From assembly GCA_012656075.1 (NCBI GenBank), contig JAAKBF010000010.1, positions 744,001-808,000 of the forward strand: 64,000 nucleotides of DNA, in the 5' to 3' direction. A program made the translations under genes and the position numbers. This DNA comes from Phytophthora hibernalis (lineage: Eukaryota; Oomycota; Peronosporomycetes; Peronosporales; Peronosporaceae). The notes under the pieces were generated by a model. The model worked only from the letters and a program-made list of their open reading frames with translations. It searched no databases and was not told the DNA's origin. Shown here in pieces: positions 32,552-41,752 of the stretch (position 1 is the first letter of the stretch; each line of letters begins with the position of its first letter).

Positions 32552-33454
32552 ATGCTGGACCACTTGCTGCCGCTCATCTACCGCGAGTTCGAGCACTTCG
32601 ACGAGGCCAACAAGGAGAACCTGGGCTACGTCATCCGCCGCCGCTTGCTCCCAGCCTCCTCCACGGTCTCCGCTACGACGCGCACGCCTCCACGTCCCCC
32701 AAGACGCAGTGTCGGCCCCAGCGTCAGGATGGAAGGCGGCGTGGCTTCCAAACGTCGACGAAAAGCTTCAGACGACGGCAATGAAGAACGAGGTGAGGCT
32801 AAGAAGCAGGCAACGGAGGACACTCCAGCCACGAAGGACGACAACGTGATCTCCAGTCGCAGTCTTAAACGTCAACGAGAAGCTTCGGACGACGGTAGTG
32901 AAGAACGAGGTGACGCTAAGAAGCAGGCAAATGAGGAGACTCCAGCCACCAAGGAAGACAACGTGACCTCAAGTCGCAAGCGTCAACGAGAAGTTTCGGA
33001 CGACGGTAGTGAAGAACGAGGTGAGGTTAAGAAGCACCAACTGCCTGTTGAGACAGAGGTCTCTATTGAGAAGGACTGTACAGCCAAGGAGGACAAGAAG
33101 TCTGTTGTGCAGCAGGAGACTGCAGAGGAGTTGCAGCTGCCTGTTGAGATAGAGGTATCTATTAAGAAGAACTGTACAGCCAAGGAGGACGAGGAGTCTG
33201 TTGTGCAACAGGAACCTGAGACGGAGCTGGTGAAGAAGACGCAGGTGAAGAAGATGAAGAAATCTAAGAAGGAGGAGGTGGTAGGCAAGAAACAGAAGAC
33301 TGTCAAGGTGTCGAAGAGTGTGGCGCCTAAGCGCGTCCCGCTGCAGGACATCACCCACCTGTACGTGAACGAGCACGCGCGCTCGTACGAGTATCAGCAG
33401 CGCGAACGCTTTGTGGCAGGACTCACGACGTCGGTTGCTATTCGCTTCTTCTAG
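32552..33454 (+). CDS. Lysine-rich repeat protein, probably nuclear
   Basis: About 300 residues from ATG 32552; the open frame upstream to 32459 is not needed. The N-terminus (LDHLLPLIYREFEHFDEANK) is helical. Three imperfect 37-39-residue repeats follow from 32753, each starting like KRQREASDDGSEERG. Two 32-residue repeats (33038 and 33134, LPVETEVSIEKDCTAKED) and a Lys-rich tract come next. The C-terminus has KRVPLQDITHLYVNEHARSYEY; PLxDITN-like motifs occur in several chromosome and cell-cycle proteins. With the E2F-like promoter this hints at an S-phase or mitotic role, which is inference. No enzymatic domain is present. Confidence 0.65.
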   Translation: MLDHLLPLIYREFEHFDEANKENLGYVIRRRLLPASSTVSATTRTPPRPPRRSVGPSVRMEGGVASKRRRKASDDGNEERGEAKKQATEDTPATKDDNVISSRSLKRQREASDDGSEERGDAKKQANEETPATKEDNVTSSRKRQREVSDDGSEERGEVKKHQLPVETEVSIEKDCTAKEDKKSVVQQETAEELQLPVEIEVSIKKNCTAKEDEESVVQQEPETELVKKTQVKKMKKSKKEEVVGKKQKTVKVSKSVAPKRVPLQDITHLYVNEHARSYEYQQRERFVAGLTTSVAIRFF

Positions 33455-33777
33455 GTACTGAGGTGGAGTTTGCATTTTCGATTGACTCGAGTTGGGACTG
33501 ACGATCAGGGTGTTGTTTGAATGCTGTTGTCTAGGAATCAAGACCGCCGTTTGGCGACCACAGCTCGCAGATCAAGTCCCGGTGCCTCTCGCCTCCAGTG
33601 TGCCCCGTGCTTTCCTCGTCGATGGCAAGGGGCTTTAGAATAGCCTATTTAGCGCTTCACCAGCGTGCCGCTCCACTCTGTTTTACAAATGAGGTGGAGG
33701 GGTAAATGGTGAATCTACGTTTTCGCGTGGACAAGTTCAAGTCAAGACCCAAGAACCTTCCTGCATGTGTCTTATTG
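33455..33777. other. Intergenic, no supported gene
   Basis: 3' flank of the lysine-rich gene. No coding signal or repeat noted. Confidence 0.35.
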
Positions 33778-34085
33778 CATGTTGAAGCGACCTCCCTTCA
33801 AGACGAACGCTTGCTCGCACCTCATTGCGTGTGTTGCTTGCGCATGGCCCTGAAGATGCAAGTCACACGTCCTTCGAATCAAGATCCTCGATTCATGTTG
33901 AAGCCGCATCTCATTTCAGCGCGCTTCGGCATGAACTCGTGTACTTCCGTGTTGAAGCGGTCTCCGTTCTAGATTGCGCTGGCTAGCACCTCATTTCGTG
34001 CGTTGCCCCTGAAGTTGCAAGTTCACATGTCCTTCGGATCACGACCCTCGATTCACGTTGGAGCCGCATCTCATTTCATGCGGGC
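33778..34085 (+). repeat. Two-copy tandem repeat, about 170 bp
   Basis: The order GTTGAAGCG..CCTC, GCACCTCATT, CCCTGAAG.TGCAAGT and CCGCATCTCATTTCA occurs from 33778 to about 33949 and again from 33950 to 34085. A frame stays open through parts of both but has no known similarity, so this is probably noncoding. Nothing further was seen in 34086-34479. Confidence 0.6.
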
Positions 34086-34479
34086 TTTATCATACATGAA
34101 CGCAACCGCGACCAAGCAATCCCAAGTCAAGATGCGTGCGCCTCTTCTCATCACAAGCAGGCCACGCAAGAAACTTCAAGCTCCAGCGAACCCGTCGGCC
34201 ACCTCATCACAACTTGCCACTGCTGCACCTCATCACGTGCTCAGAAGCAATTTCTACGGACTGTGTCTGCGCTGCACCTCCTCTATTTCATGTAAGCTAG
34301 CTGCATTATAACTCTAATACTGTTTGCATTCATCGACATTGTTAACACGGCCGTAAACGACAGCTAGCCAACGCTACATGTATCGAAGTGTTGTGTGGAG
34401 AAGCAGGCAAAAATGCATTGTACTGAATTCATTCCTTTCGTACAAGTTGAGGCACAACATACACCGCATTACACACCGC

Positions 34480-35901
34480 TCACGCTGCCGACTCCTGCAC
34501 TTGCTGTTTGGATGGCGTCGCACTCTTCAGGCCAAGCGTTTCCAACCATTTGCCTGAAGACTTGGCTTCTTGCACCGACGCCAATCGCTGAGCCAGCACC
34601 TGCGCTGGGTTTGACCATTCGCCCCAGAACACTGTCAAACCGCCCGATCCTTTAGCTTCCTGCTCTGCAAGAGCCTTGGTGATACGCTGGGCCAATAGCT
34701 GGGACGGATACTCGACCAAGTGGTAGGACGTCGTGGCCAACATACAGAGCAGTCCGAACCGAGAGAACATCCTGCAGTAGTAATTGGTCTGGGAACTAAC
34801 ATTCGGGTTGTACAACACGAAGCTGTGCAGCAGGTAGACGGAGAAGCTGATCTTGCCCCAGTAGCGCAGGAGACTCCATTCAAACATGGTCGAAAATGAG
34901 GACGGCAGCAGCATTTCGCACACAAAAACCGTGGTCACGGAAACACTGATGAACGGGAAGCCCTTGGTCTTTGGCGCAGTGTTCTCGTGCACCCAAATGA
35001 AGAACAGACCACGGAACGCAATGCTGAGGAACACAGCAAGCGCCGAGAACTCGATCACACGGAGAATGAGCTTGTGGATGAAGCGGAACTGGAACCCGCT
35101 GGCCTTGATCCACGTGTCGAGCTTGACGAACAGGATAGCGGCCATTGATCCAGCGAGAAAAGTCGGGATGTGCGGACGCAGGATCGTGTGACTCGTGCGG
35201 TACTCGGTCCATCCCTCGTTGACGACCCAGTAGTACGCCGGAATGAGAGGCACCCACCAGAACCTGCGTAGCAGTAGAGTGCCCACGACCAAGACCGGAA
35301 TGAAAAAGTAGTACGAGATCTCAAGCGGTAGTGTCCAGAAGACGAAGTAGCGGTAGTCAAACTCGAACGTGAGTGTGCGGAGTAGGTCGAAGTTCTCGGG
35401 TTGCTTGACGAGGAAGTAGCGTTTCTTGTCTTCGTCGTCCATGAACCAGAGCGCCACGCACGTGAGCGCAAAGAGCGGGTAGACACGACAGAAGCGCTTG
35501 GAGAAGTAGTCGGTGAGTGCAAACGCCCACTTACGGACACCTGCTCCTTGATTCATCATGCGGATACTCTTCTTCATGAAGAGCCACGTGAGCAGGAAGG
35601 ACGACAGTACGAAGAACGAGTCCACAGCTACAGCTCCCAAGTTCAGGTCCTGCATGTACTCGTGCGAGTGCTGCGTGACGACGCAGATGGCTGCAAGTCC
35701 ACGGACACCATCCAAGAACAGAACTTTGGTGGGCGGTGCGGCTGCAACTGCCGCCTTCTTGGCCTTCACAGGCTTCTTGTCCTTGTCCTTGTCCTGTTCA
35801 TCCAGTAGTGGTTGGTCCTCGGGAACTGCTTGAACATTCACGGACACGTCGTCAGAGACGATGTTGGGCACTTCATGCTCGGCTCCGTGGCTGCGTAGCA
35901 T
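34480..35901 (-). CDS. Acyltransferase 3 family membrane protein, copy A
   Basis: An intact frame of 473 residues. A hydrophilic N-terminus of about 58 residues with a Lys-rich stretch is followed by VLFLDGVRGLAAICVVTQHS, the signature of acyltransferase-3 (OafA/NolL/YrhL-like) enzymes, whose conserved His acts in acyl transfer. About ten membrane helices follow, with DSFFVLSSFLLTWLF near residue 90 and SFSVYLLHSFVLY near residue 385. Such enzymes move acyl groups onto sugars or lipids; the substrate cannot be told. The next gene (36602-37886, same strand) is a close paralogue, so this is a tandem duplicate. Confidence 0.88.
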   Translation of the reverse strand: MLRSHGAEHEVPNIVSDDVSVNVQAVPEDQPLLDEQDKDKDKKPVKAKKAAVAAAPPTKVLFLDGVRGLAAICVVTQHSHEYMQDLNLGAVAVDSFFVLSSFLLTWLFMKKSIRMMNQGAGVRKWAFALTDYFSKRFCRVYPLFALTCVALWFMDDEDKKRYFLVKQPENFDLLRTLTFEFDYRYFVFWTLPLEISYYFFIPVLVVGTLLLRRFWWVPLIPAYYWVVNEGWTEYRTSHTILRPHIPTFLAGSMAAILFVKLDTWIKASGFQFRFIHKLILRVIEFSALAVFLSIAFRGLFFIWVHENTAPKTKGFPFISVSVTTVFVCEMLLPSSFSTMFEWSLLRYWGKISFSVYLLHSFVLYNPNVSSQTNYYCRMFSRFGLLCMLATTSYHLVEYPSQLLAQRITKALAEQEAKGSGGLTVFWGEWSNPAQVLAQRLASVQEAKSSGKWLETLGLKSATPSKQQVQESAA

Positions 35902-36601
35902 TTTATTGACTGTGGTTCAGTATGGTTTCGACTCCTCAAGGTGGTGGTGCTGAGATTTCGATGCTTCCGGGTGAAAAGCCAAGTGTCGGCGACGATTTGC
36001 TGTTCGGACGGACGCCACGTACGACAGGTGGCTTCAGCATCTCGGGATTGGCGTGTTTGACCGAATCTCTAGAAACTAATATGTGGGATTGAGTTATGCT
36101 TGCAAGTTACATGTTGACTTGAACGTAAGATTAAATCACCTGCTTAATTCGATAAATAGTAGACAAGTATTTTTTACCGCACCGTTTGATTGGTCAAAAA
36201 TACTGGATGGGCTCAACTCGAGCGGACGACTATTTCGCGCTGCCTGCATGTTGCTGGAACAACCGCTTGCATCTCTGTGGCTCGCAGCGGTTTGTGCTGT
36301 GAGAATTCCGCCCCGATCATAGCTCCCATGAAAGCACCCTGCTCGGCTGAGCTGAGCTGTTTGTCTTGCTTTCAGTAAGAAGAACCTACAAAGCGACCGT
36401 TTTGGGGATTTATAGATTTCTTCCTAGAAGAGACGAGCTTTAGTCGATTTCAGGTGTCAGTCACGCCTGACAAGTCTGAACTGGTACTTTTGCTCCATAG
36501 AAATACTTAAGTACTACATGTTGGCCTGTGTCAAGGGTAGCTCTAATGTTCACACCCACGACGACGAAGCCCAATTACACTTACATACACACATGCACTT
36601 C

Positions 36602-37886
36602 TCACGCGGTCGACTCGTGCGGCTTGTTCTGGGTCATCGACATGGAGTTGCTCCTCATCTTGAGCACCTGCTTCAGCACGCCCGACGATTTGGCCTCTTG
36701 CGCCCAGGCCAGTCGGTTCGCCAGAGCCTTGGGCGGGTTGGTCCAATTGCCCAGGAACGCCGCCACGCCGCCCGAACGCTTCTCCTCTTGCTCCGCTAAC
36801 GCCTTGGTGATTCGCTGCGATAGCAGTTGAGACGGATACTCGACCAGGTGATACGAGATCGTCGAGAGCAGCAGAATCAGCGCGAAGCGAGAGAAGACCT
36901 TGTCGTACCAGTTCGGCTGGGAGCCGATCACGCGCGCGTACAGCACGAAGCTGTGCAGCAGGTACACGGAAAAACTGATCTTGCCCCAGTAGCGCAGTAC
37001 ACTCCACTCGAAGATCCCCGACACGCAGGACGGCAGAATCATCTCGATCACGATAAGAACAGACCGTGGAACGTGATGCTGAGGAACACTGCAATCGTGA
37101 TATACTCGACAACTCGGATCAGATACACGTGTACTTTGCGGAACTGAAACCCGCACGTCTTGATCCACGTATCAATCTTCACAAAGATAACTGCCGCCAT
37201 GGAGCCAGCTACAAACGTCGGGAAATGTGGGCGCAGCTCCATGTGACTCGTCCGGAACTCGTACCAGCCTTGGTTAATGATCCAATAGTACGCCGGCACG
37301 AACGGTACAAACCAGAAGCGACGCAGCGCTAGAACACCCAGTACAAACACTGGGATGAAGAAGTAGTACGTGATCTCAAGAGGCAGCGTCCAGAAGACAA
37401 AGTAGCGGTAGTCGAACTCGAACGTCAGTACTTTGAACAGGTCAAAGGTCTCGGGTTTCTTGATCAGGTAGTAGCGCGTCTTGGCTTCCGCTGGTAATAA
37501 CCAGATCACGATAGTCGTGAGAGCGAAAAGCGGGTAAACCCGGCAGAACCGTTTGGAGAAGTAGTCGGCTAAAGTGAACGCCCATTTTCGGACACTCGCA
37601 CCTTGCGTCACCAACCGGATACTTTTCTTCATGAAGAGCCACGTGAGCAAGAAAGACGACAATACAAAGAACGAGTCCACTGCGATGGCACCCAAGTCGA
37701 TGTCGGCCATGTATTCCTTCGAGTGTGACGTGCAGACCAAGAGTGCGGCGAGACCTCGGACTCCATCCAGGAACAAAACCTTCGTGGGTGCTGAGGGTTT
37801 TTGGGTACCGGTTTCTTGTGCGGTTGCATATTGATTGCCACGTCCGCCGCCTGGACGTCGTCGCTGGGTTTTATATTGCGCAGCAT
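36602..37886 (-). CDS. Acyltransferase 3 family membrane protein, copy B (deletion)
   Basis: This paralogue of the gene just downstream shares VLFLDGVRGLAALLVCTSHS, DSFFVLSSFLLTWLFMKKS and SFSVYLLHSFVLY. It starts at ATG 37886 (MLRNIKPSDD). An A-run near 37798-37802 is one base short, which splits the start from the body. Near 37050 about 75 bases present in copy A are missing, after GLFF: the loop and part of a membrane helix before EMILPS. One further base is lost at that point. The first break is likely read error; the deletion is a true difference and may inactivate the protein or mark a shorter isoform. Confidence 0.75.
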
Positions 37887-38636
37887 TGGGGGAATCGGAT
37901 AGTGGTCAGCACTCAACTAAACCACTCACCCAAGGGAGGTCTTCAGTTTGGTGTACGTAGACATTTTGGCTCTGATCCCGACATATCTTTTGAGTGTCAC
38001 CCATTTGTCACTAAAGCGGGGGCGACTAATCGAATCGTCGAACTTAGTGAGGTTGAAGGGTTTTTACCCAATCGTCGCGTTGCTGGGGATGGGTGAACGA
38101 GTCAAGCGTGGCGTGCATTGCGGATAACGGCGTCAGCAACTTTTCCTCTCTTACAGCGTCTTAGGCGGTGATGCAACAATGTGTTCGCTGGTAGCGATGG
38201 TCAGACCATTGGTCTGGGTCTCTACTGGCAAAATTCAAGTCGATGCAGATGCCTGCATTGCAGTTGCAATTTTCAGGTGTCTGTCTCTCTGCACTGGAGA
38301 TTAAATTCATTTGCGTGGCCCTCACGGCCACTGTACGCAGCTACTTCGTACTAGATCGATGCAGGGCAGGGTAGTTCAGGTCCACTAAAGTCCCGTGAGT
38401 TTGACTGAGCTACTGTGCTTGAACGTAGTCGTGGAGATGCGTCCCGTTTAAGAAAAACAATTAGGCTTCTCTAACAACAACCATCATTTTTTTCTGGGCA
38501 AACGAAAATACGTTTGGACCAACAACGAGCTCACTTATTAACATTTTCCACCGTTCGCCTACCGGTAGTTTGAACAAGAATTCTGGATCAAATTGATATT
38601 TGCTTCACGTCATATCGCCGCAAAATTAAATCCCTT
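37887..38636. other. Intergenic, no supported gene
   Basis: No supported gene. It is the promoter side of acyltransferase copy B and the 3' side of the M96-like gene. A TACCGGTAG word lies near 38560. Confidence 0.4.
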
Positions 38637-38760
38637 TCACAGAAGCGGGTGGTCGAGTGTAGCTCTACAGCATGATAAAGCTATTAATAGTCTCCCTGAG
38701 ATACGATCCGATTCATCGATCAATCTGGACTGCTCCGCTTGCCAAAATAATCGAAGGGCT

Positions 38761-40107
38761 TTACTCAACGCTCCCAGCGCGGTGTCTTTCTCGAGGGAGA
38801 CCCCCACCGGCTTCACTGTTACCGTGTATCTTGAATACTGTGTGCACGACACACGTATGGAGCGGGTCGGCTGGTAGCGGCATGATGGTGGTGAGACCAT
38901 TCGCGAAGAATATCAACCCTTTGGAACGCAGTAACATAATGGCGGAGTAGACCATTGAAATCTTCTCAGGCTCAGAGAATTTCCGGAGGTAGTGCAGCTT
39001 CTCGAAGTGAAGAGTGTCTTCAAGGTGTTCCACCGTTAACGTCACCAAGTCGTGCAACACATTGGGCTTGCTCTCCAGTGTCTACCGTGAACAGTTGAAA
39101 AGTTAGACTACGGATTTACATGGCGTACCGAACGTTGTCTATAGAACTCACCTGATCTTTTTCAAAATGACTCCAAACCACTTTGCTAGCATCAGCCATA
39201 GAACAGTTCATCGTTGTGATTGTGATGAGCTCGACGACATCACCCTTGCGTTGTTCCTTGTAGCTAGTCTTCACATGACTTGATACAGAAAGAGCCGAAC
39301 CAAACATTGAATTCGGATTCTGGTACTCGGAGTACATCTTATCCACTTCGCGCTCGAGCTGTGCCATGCTCCTGCATACATCATCACCTGCAAGCGGTCG
39401 GTGTAAGGGTGCTGGTACCTCGAACTTCTTCATATAGTTCATGTCCTGCAATCAAGAAGCAACAATGAGTACACATAACAAGGAAACAGTTCAAGAACAA
39501 AAACATCTCACCTCGACGACAGATTGCCTCTGAAGAACTCCGCGCAAGGAACCGTACATATTCCTCTGCTGGGACAAACTTTTCTTGAGTTGGCGGTTCA
39601 GGTTGAGCGAATTCTGCCTCAGTTCGTATTGCTTGATAGCACAGCGATGCCATCGGGACAGCTTTTCGTCTTGAACTTTGGCGTACGCCTTGGCGTTCAG
39701 ATTCAAAATTGGCGAGTTCGCGTTGGAACTCAACAATTGTTTCAAAACTGTTTGCAACTCCGCTGCTTGTTCCCTTAACGACAAAATCTCAGCCTTTTTG
39801 CGACGCTGAAGCACTGTCGACGAACTGTTGGGACTGCGCACACGCTTCTTCTCCCCGCCGTCTTCTTCCTCGTCCTAGGTTTTGTCGTTGTCGATTTCGT
39901 CGTCGTTGTTTTCTTTTTCGTTGTCGGGTTCTCCGCCTTTACTGTCGCTTCTTCCGGCAAAACCTCGATCACAGAGCCCAGGAGCTCGTCAATCTCGTCT
40001 AATGGAGGGAACGTAGCACTGTTCCTGTAGTTGTCATCACTTGGGTCGATTAACGCTAAAGCTTCGTGAATCATGAAGTTGTCGCCTTCATGCGGAAAGA
40101 AACTCAT
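38761..40107 (-). CDS. M96 mating-specific / START-like oomycete protein
   Basis: Starts at 40107 with MSFFPHEGDNFMIHEALALI. A Lys/Thr-rich stretch follows, then, after one missing base near 39880, an acidic-basic region leading into RRKKAEILSLREQAAELQT, a coiled coil like those in the oomycete M96/START family. Introns: 39446-39511 (66 bp) and 39082-39151 (70 bp), both GT-AG. The exons give MKKFEVPAPLHRPLAGDDV, VVELITITTMNCSMAD and LESKPNVLHDLVTLTVEHL. The end is uncertain: the frame stops at 38761, but one base restored near 38855 would continue it to about 38637. Family function is unknown; M96 was first tied to mating in Phytophthora. Confidence 0.65.
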
Positions 40108-40433
40108 CGTCAGGTGTTGTGTGAAGACACGAAATTCTGAACTGACGCAGCGACTCCTTGCCTGAGAAGTTTACGGGGTTGTGGGTCAGCCTGTCATAAT
40201 TTCATGGCTGTGGCTCCTACTCACACACGAGTCGAGAGCGTTTGTGCGGCACGGGAGTTTACTTCCGATACACCAAGCCAAAATACCGTATGACCAGACA
40301 TAAGGTTTACGGGCTATGAGCGGCTTGAGAAGTTTACGGGGTCATGTGGTTAATCTGTCATGATTTCACCACTCCGTCGTTTCTTGCTTGACTCAATCCC
40401 ATGAACCAACTTGCATCCCCAATTTGCTTCGCC
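40108..40433. other. Intergenic, no supported gene
   Basis: Promoter side of the M96-like gene. The phrase AGAAGTTTACGGGGT occurs twice (about 40166 and 40328), followed in both by a matching stretch ending in CTGTCAT.ATTTCA, so a segment of some 50 bp is duplicated. Confidence 0.5.
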
Positions 40434-40455
40434 GTACATGTACATGTACATGTAC
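40434..40455. repeat. TACATG palindromic microsatellite
   Basis: Three overlapping TACATG units, each overlapping the palindrome TACATGTA, follow GCCG. The same arrangement with two units and the same leading GCCG lies at 41489-41503. Confidence 0.7.
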
Positions 40456-40639
40456 CAGATACGAGCTCCGTACAGAAAGGTAAAGTGTCCCATTGAGTAC
40501 TTAGGACATGAATACATGTACTGTTGTATGTTCATTAATACATACACGCGGTAACTCACGACACCGCTGTTACACACAGTGAGAACCGCGTGATCATCTC
40601 GATGATGAGCCAGTCATCCACACGGTGCTCACGTGCCAC

Positions 40640-40830
40640 GAAATGACACCATCGAGGTTCAAGTTCAAGCAGTCTCTCCTGGCCTCTCAAGGTGTATCGG
40701 ATTTCTGGGATCAGCATCACTGGTACAAGCATCAAGCATCAAGCAGACACAGTCGAAGAAGTTCCAAGTGGCCATCCAGCATCTCGGTGGAGGGTACCTG
40801 TACGGCACGCAGGTTGTGGTGAGATTGCTC
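40640..40830 (+). pseudogene. Relic of the paralogous family also at 44.3-45.7 kb
   Basis: One frame reads SIKQTQSKKFQVAIQHLGGGYLYGT, which aligns with MIKQSQSKKFQETMQQLGGGYLYDAI of the intact gene at 44336-45673. Only this C-terminal piece of the conserved domain is kept. It lies on the strand opposite to the intact gene. Confidence 0.7.
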
Positions 40831-41153
40831 CGAAGAAAGTCACCACCAGCAAAAATGTCATGCCCGTCGATTCCTGCATCGGTGAAGCTGAGTCGGCTTG
40901 GTAACAATGTCCCAACAATCTCTGCGCGCAATGCTGACGGCGGGCGAGCGATCCTTTCAAGGGCACATTAGCCGTGAGAGAAATTCATACAGCGCCCGTG
41001 AATGTGTCCTGGTCCAGAACTCCTGGACACTCGTAAGCAGCGTGTGCATCAGCTCATTTGGAGCTGGATGGCTGCAGTGCTTCCCGTTCAAAGATCCCCA
41101 GTCAAAGGTGAGGACTGGTCACTTGCCAACTGAACTTCAGGGATCAACAACAA

Positions 41154-41610
41154 TGCCCACTCCCGATGAATTACTAGCAATCGAGCGTGTTTCGGCAGAC
41201 AAATTGGCCGCACTTCTCGGTTCCGACGCTGTAAAACCAGTGATCGATCATGAACGTTCGTGACGAAAACTACGCCACATCATTGATGCCAAGCACCTGG
41301 CAAAGGAGAATTTCACGGAAGATTATCGTGGATGCACTGGTGGTCAAGTTTTCGCAGCTCAAAGGAGATCGTATTTCACTGCGTGCGTAGCAACACGAGA
41401 GGACCGACATGTCCACTTCGCTGCGCAGAGGCTCTTGATATCAAGTATCACGTCCAAGTACTGGCTGGATGGTTCTCTGGGTTTGCCGTACATGTACATG
41501 TACTAGATGTACTAACATGCAAGCTCAATGGAAGCTCACATCGATGCTTTTTACAGAAGTTTGGAGATGCTGCAGACCTCGTGACGGCACCGATGCAATC
41601 GATCGAGGAT
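41154..41610 (+). pseudogene. Rhodanese-like pseudogene retaining its intron
   Basis: It starts MPTPDELLAIERVSADKLAA, which matches the intact rhodanese gene at 46082-46571. The similarity continues through DALVVKFSQLKGD to TRGPTCPLRCAE in shifting frames. The active-site Cys region is present but out of frame. After a stretch with TACTAAC near 41510 and an AG near 41552, the exon-2 match KFGDAADLVTAP follows. The intron position is kept, so the copy arose from DNA and not from mRNA. A 7-base insertion near 41255 and several shifts make it a true pseudogene. Confidence 0.75.
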
Positions 41611-41752
41611 GCGAAGTACTTCAAAGGAGTAACTCATAATCGCTTAGTCATTGAAATGGTTGGATTTCGTGGCATTTCAGCTGTAAACATCAACACAAAT
41701 TGCAGTTGAAGAGTTTCGTCTCTCAACGAAGCAGTCCCAAAGAGTTTCCGAC

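Noticed and set aside
32969..33541. Minus-strand Leu-rich frame of 190 codons opposite the lysine-rich gene
   Set aside because: It is the mirror of the Lys/Glu-rich plus-strand repeats and has no independent support.
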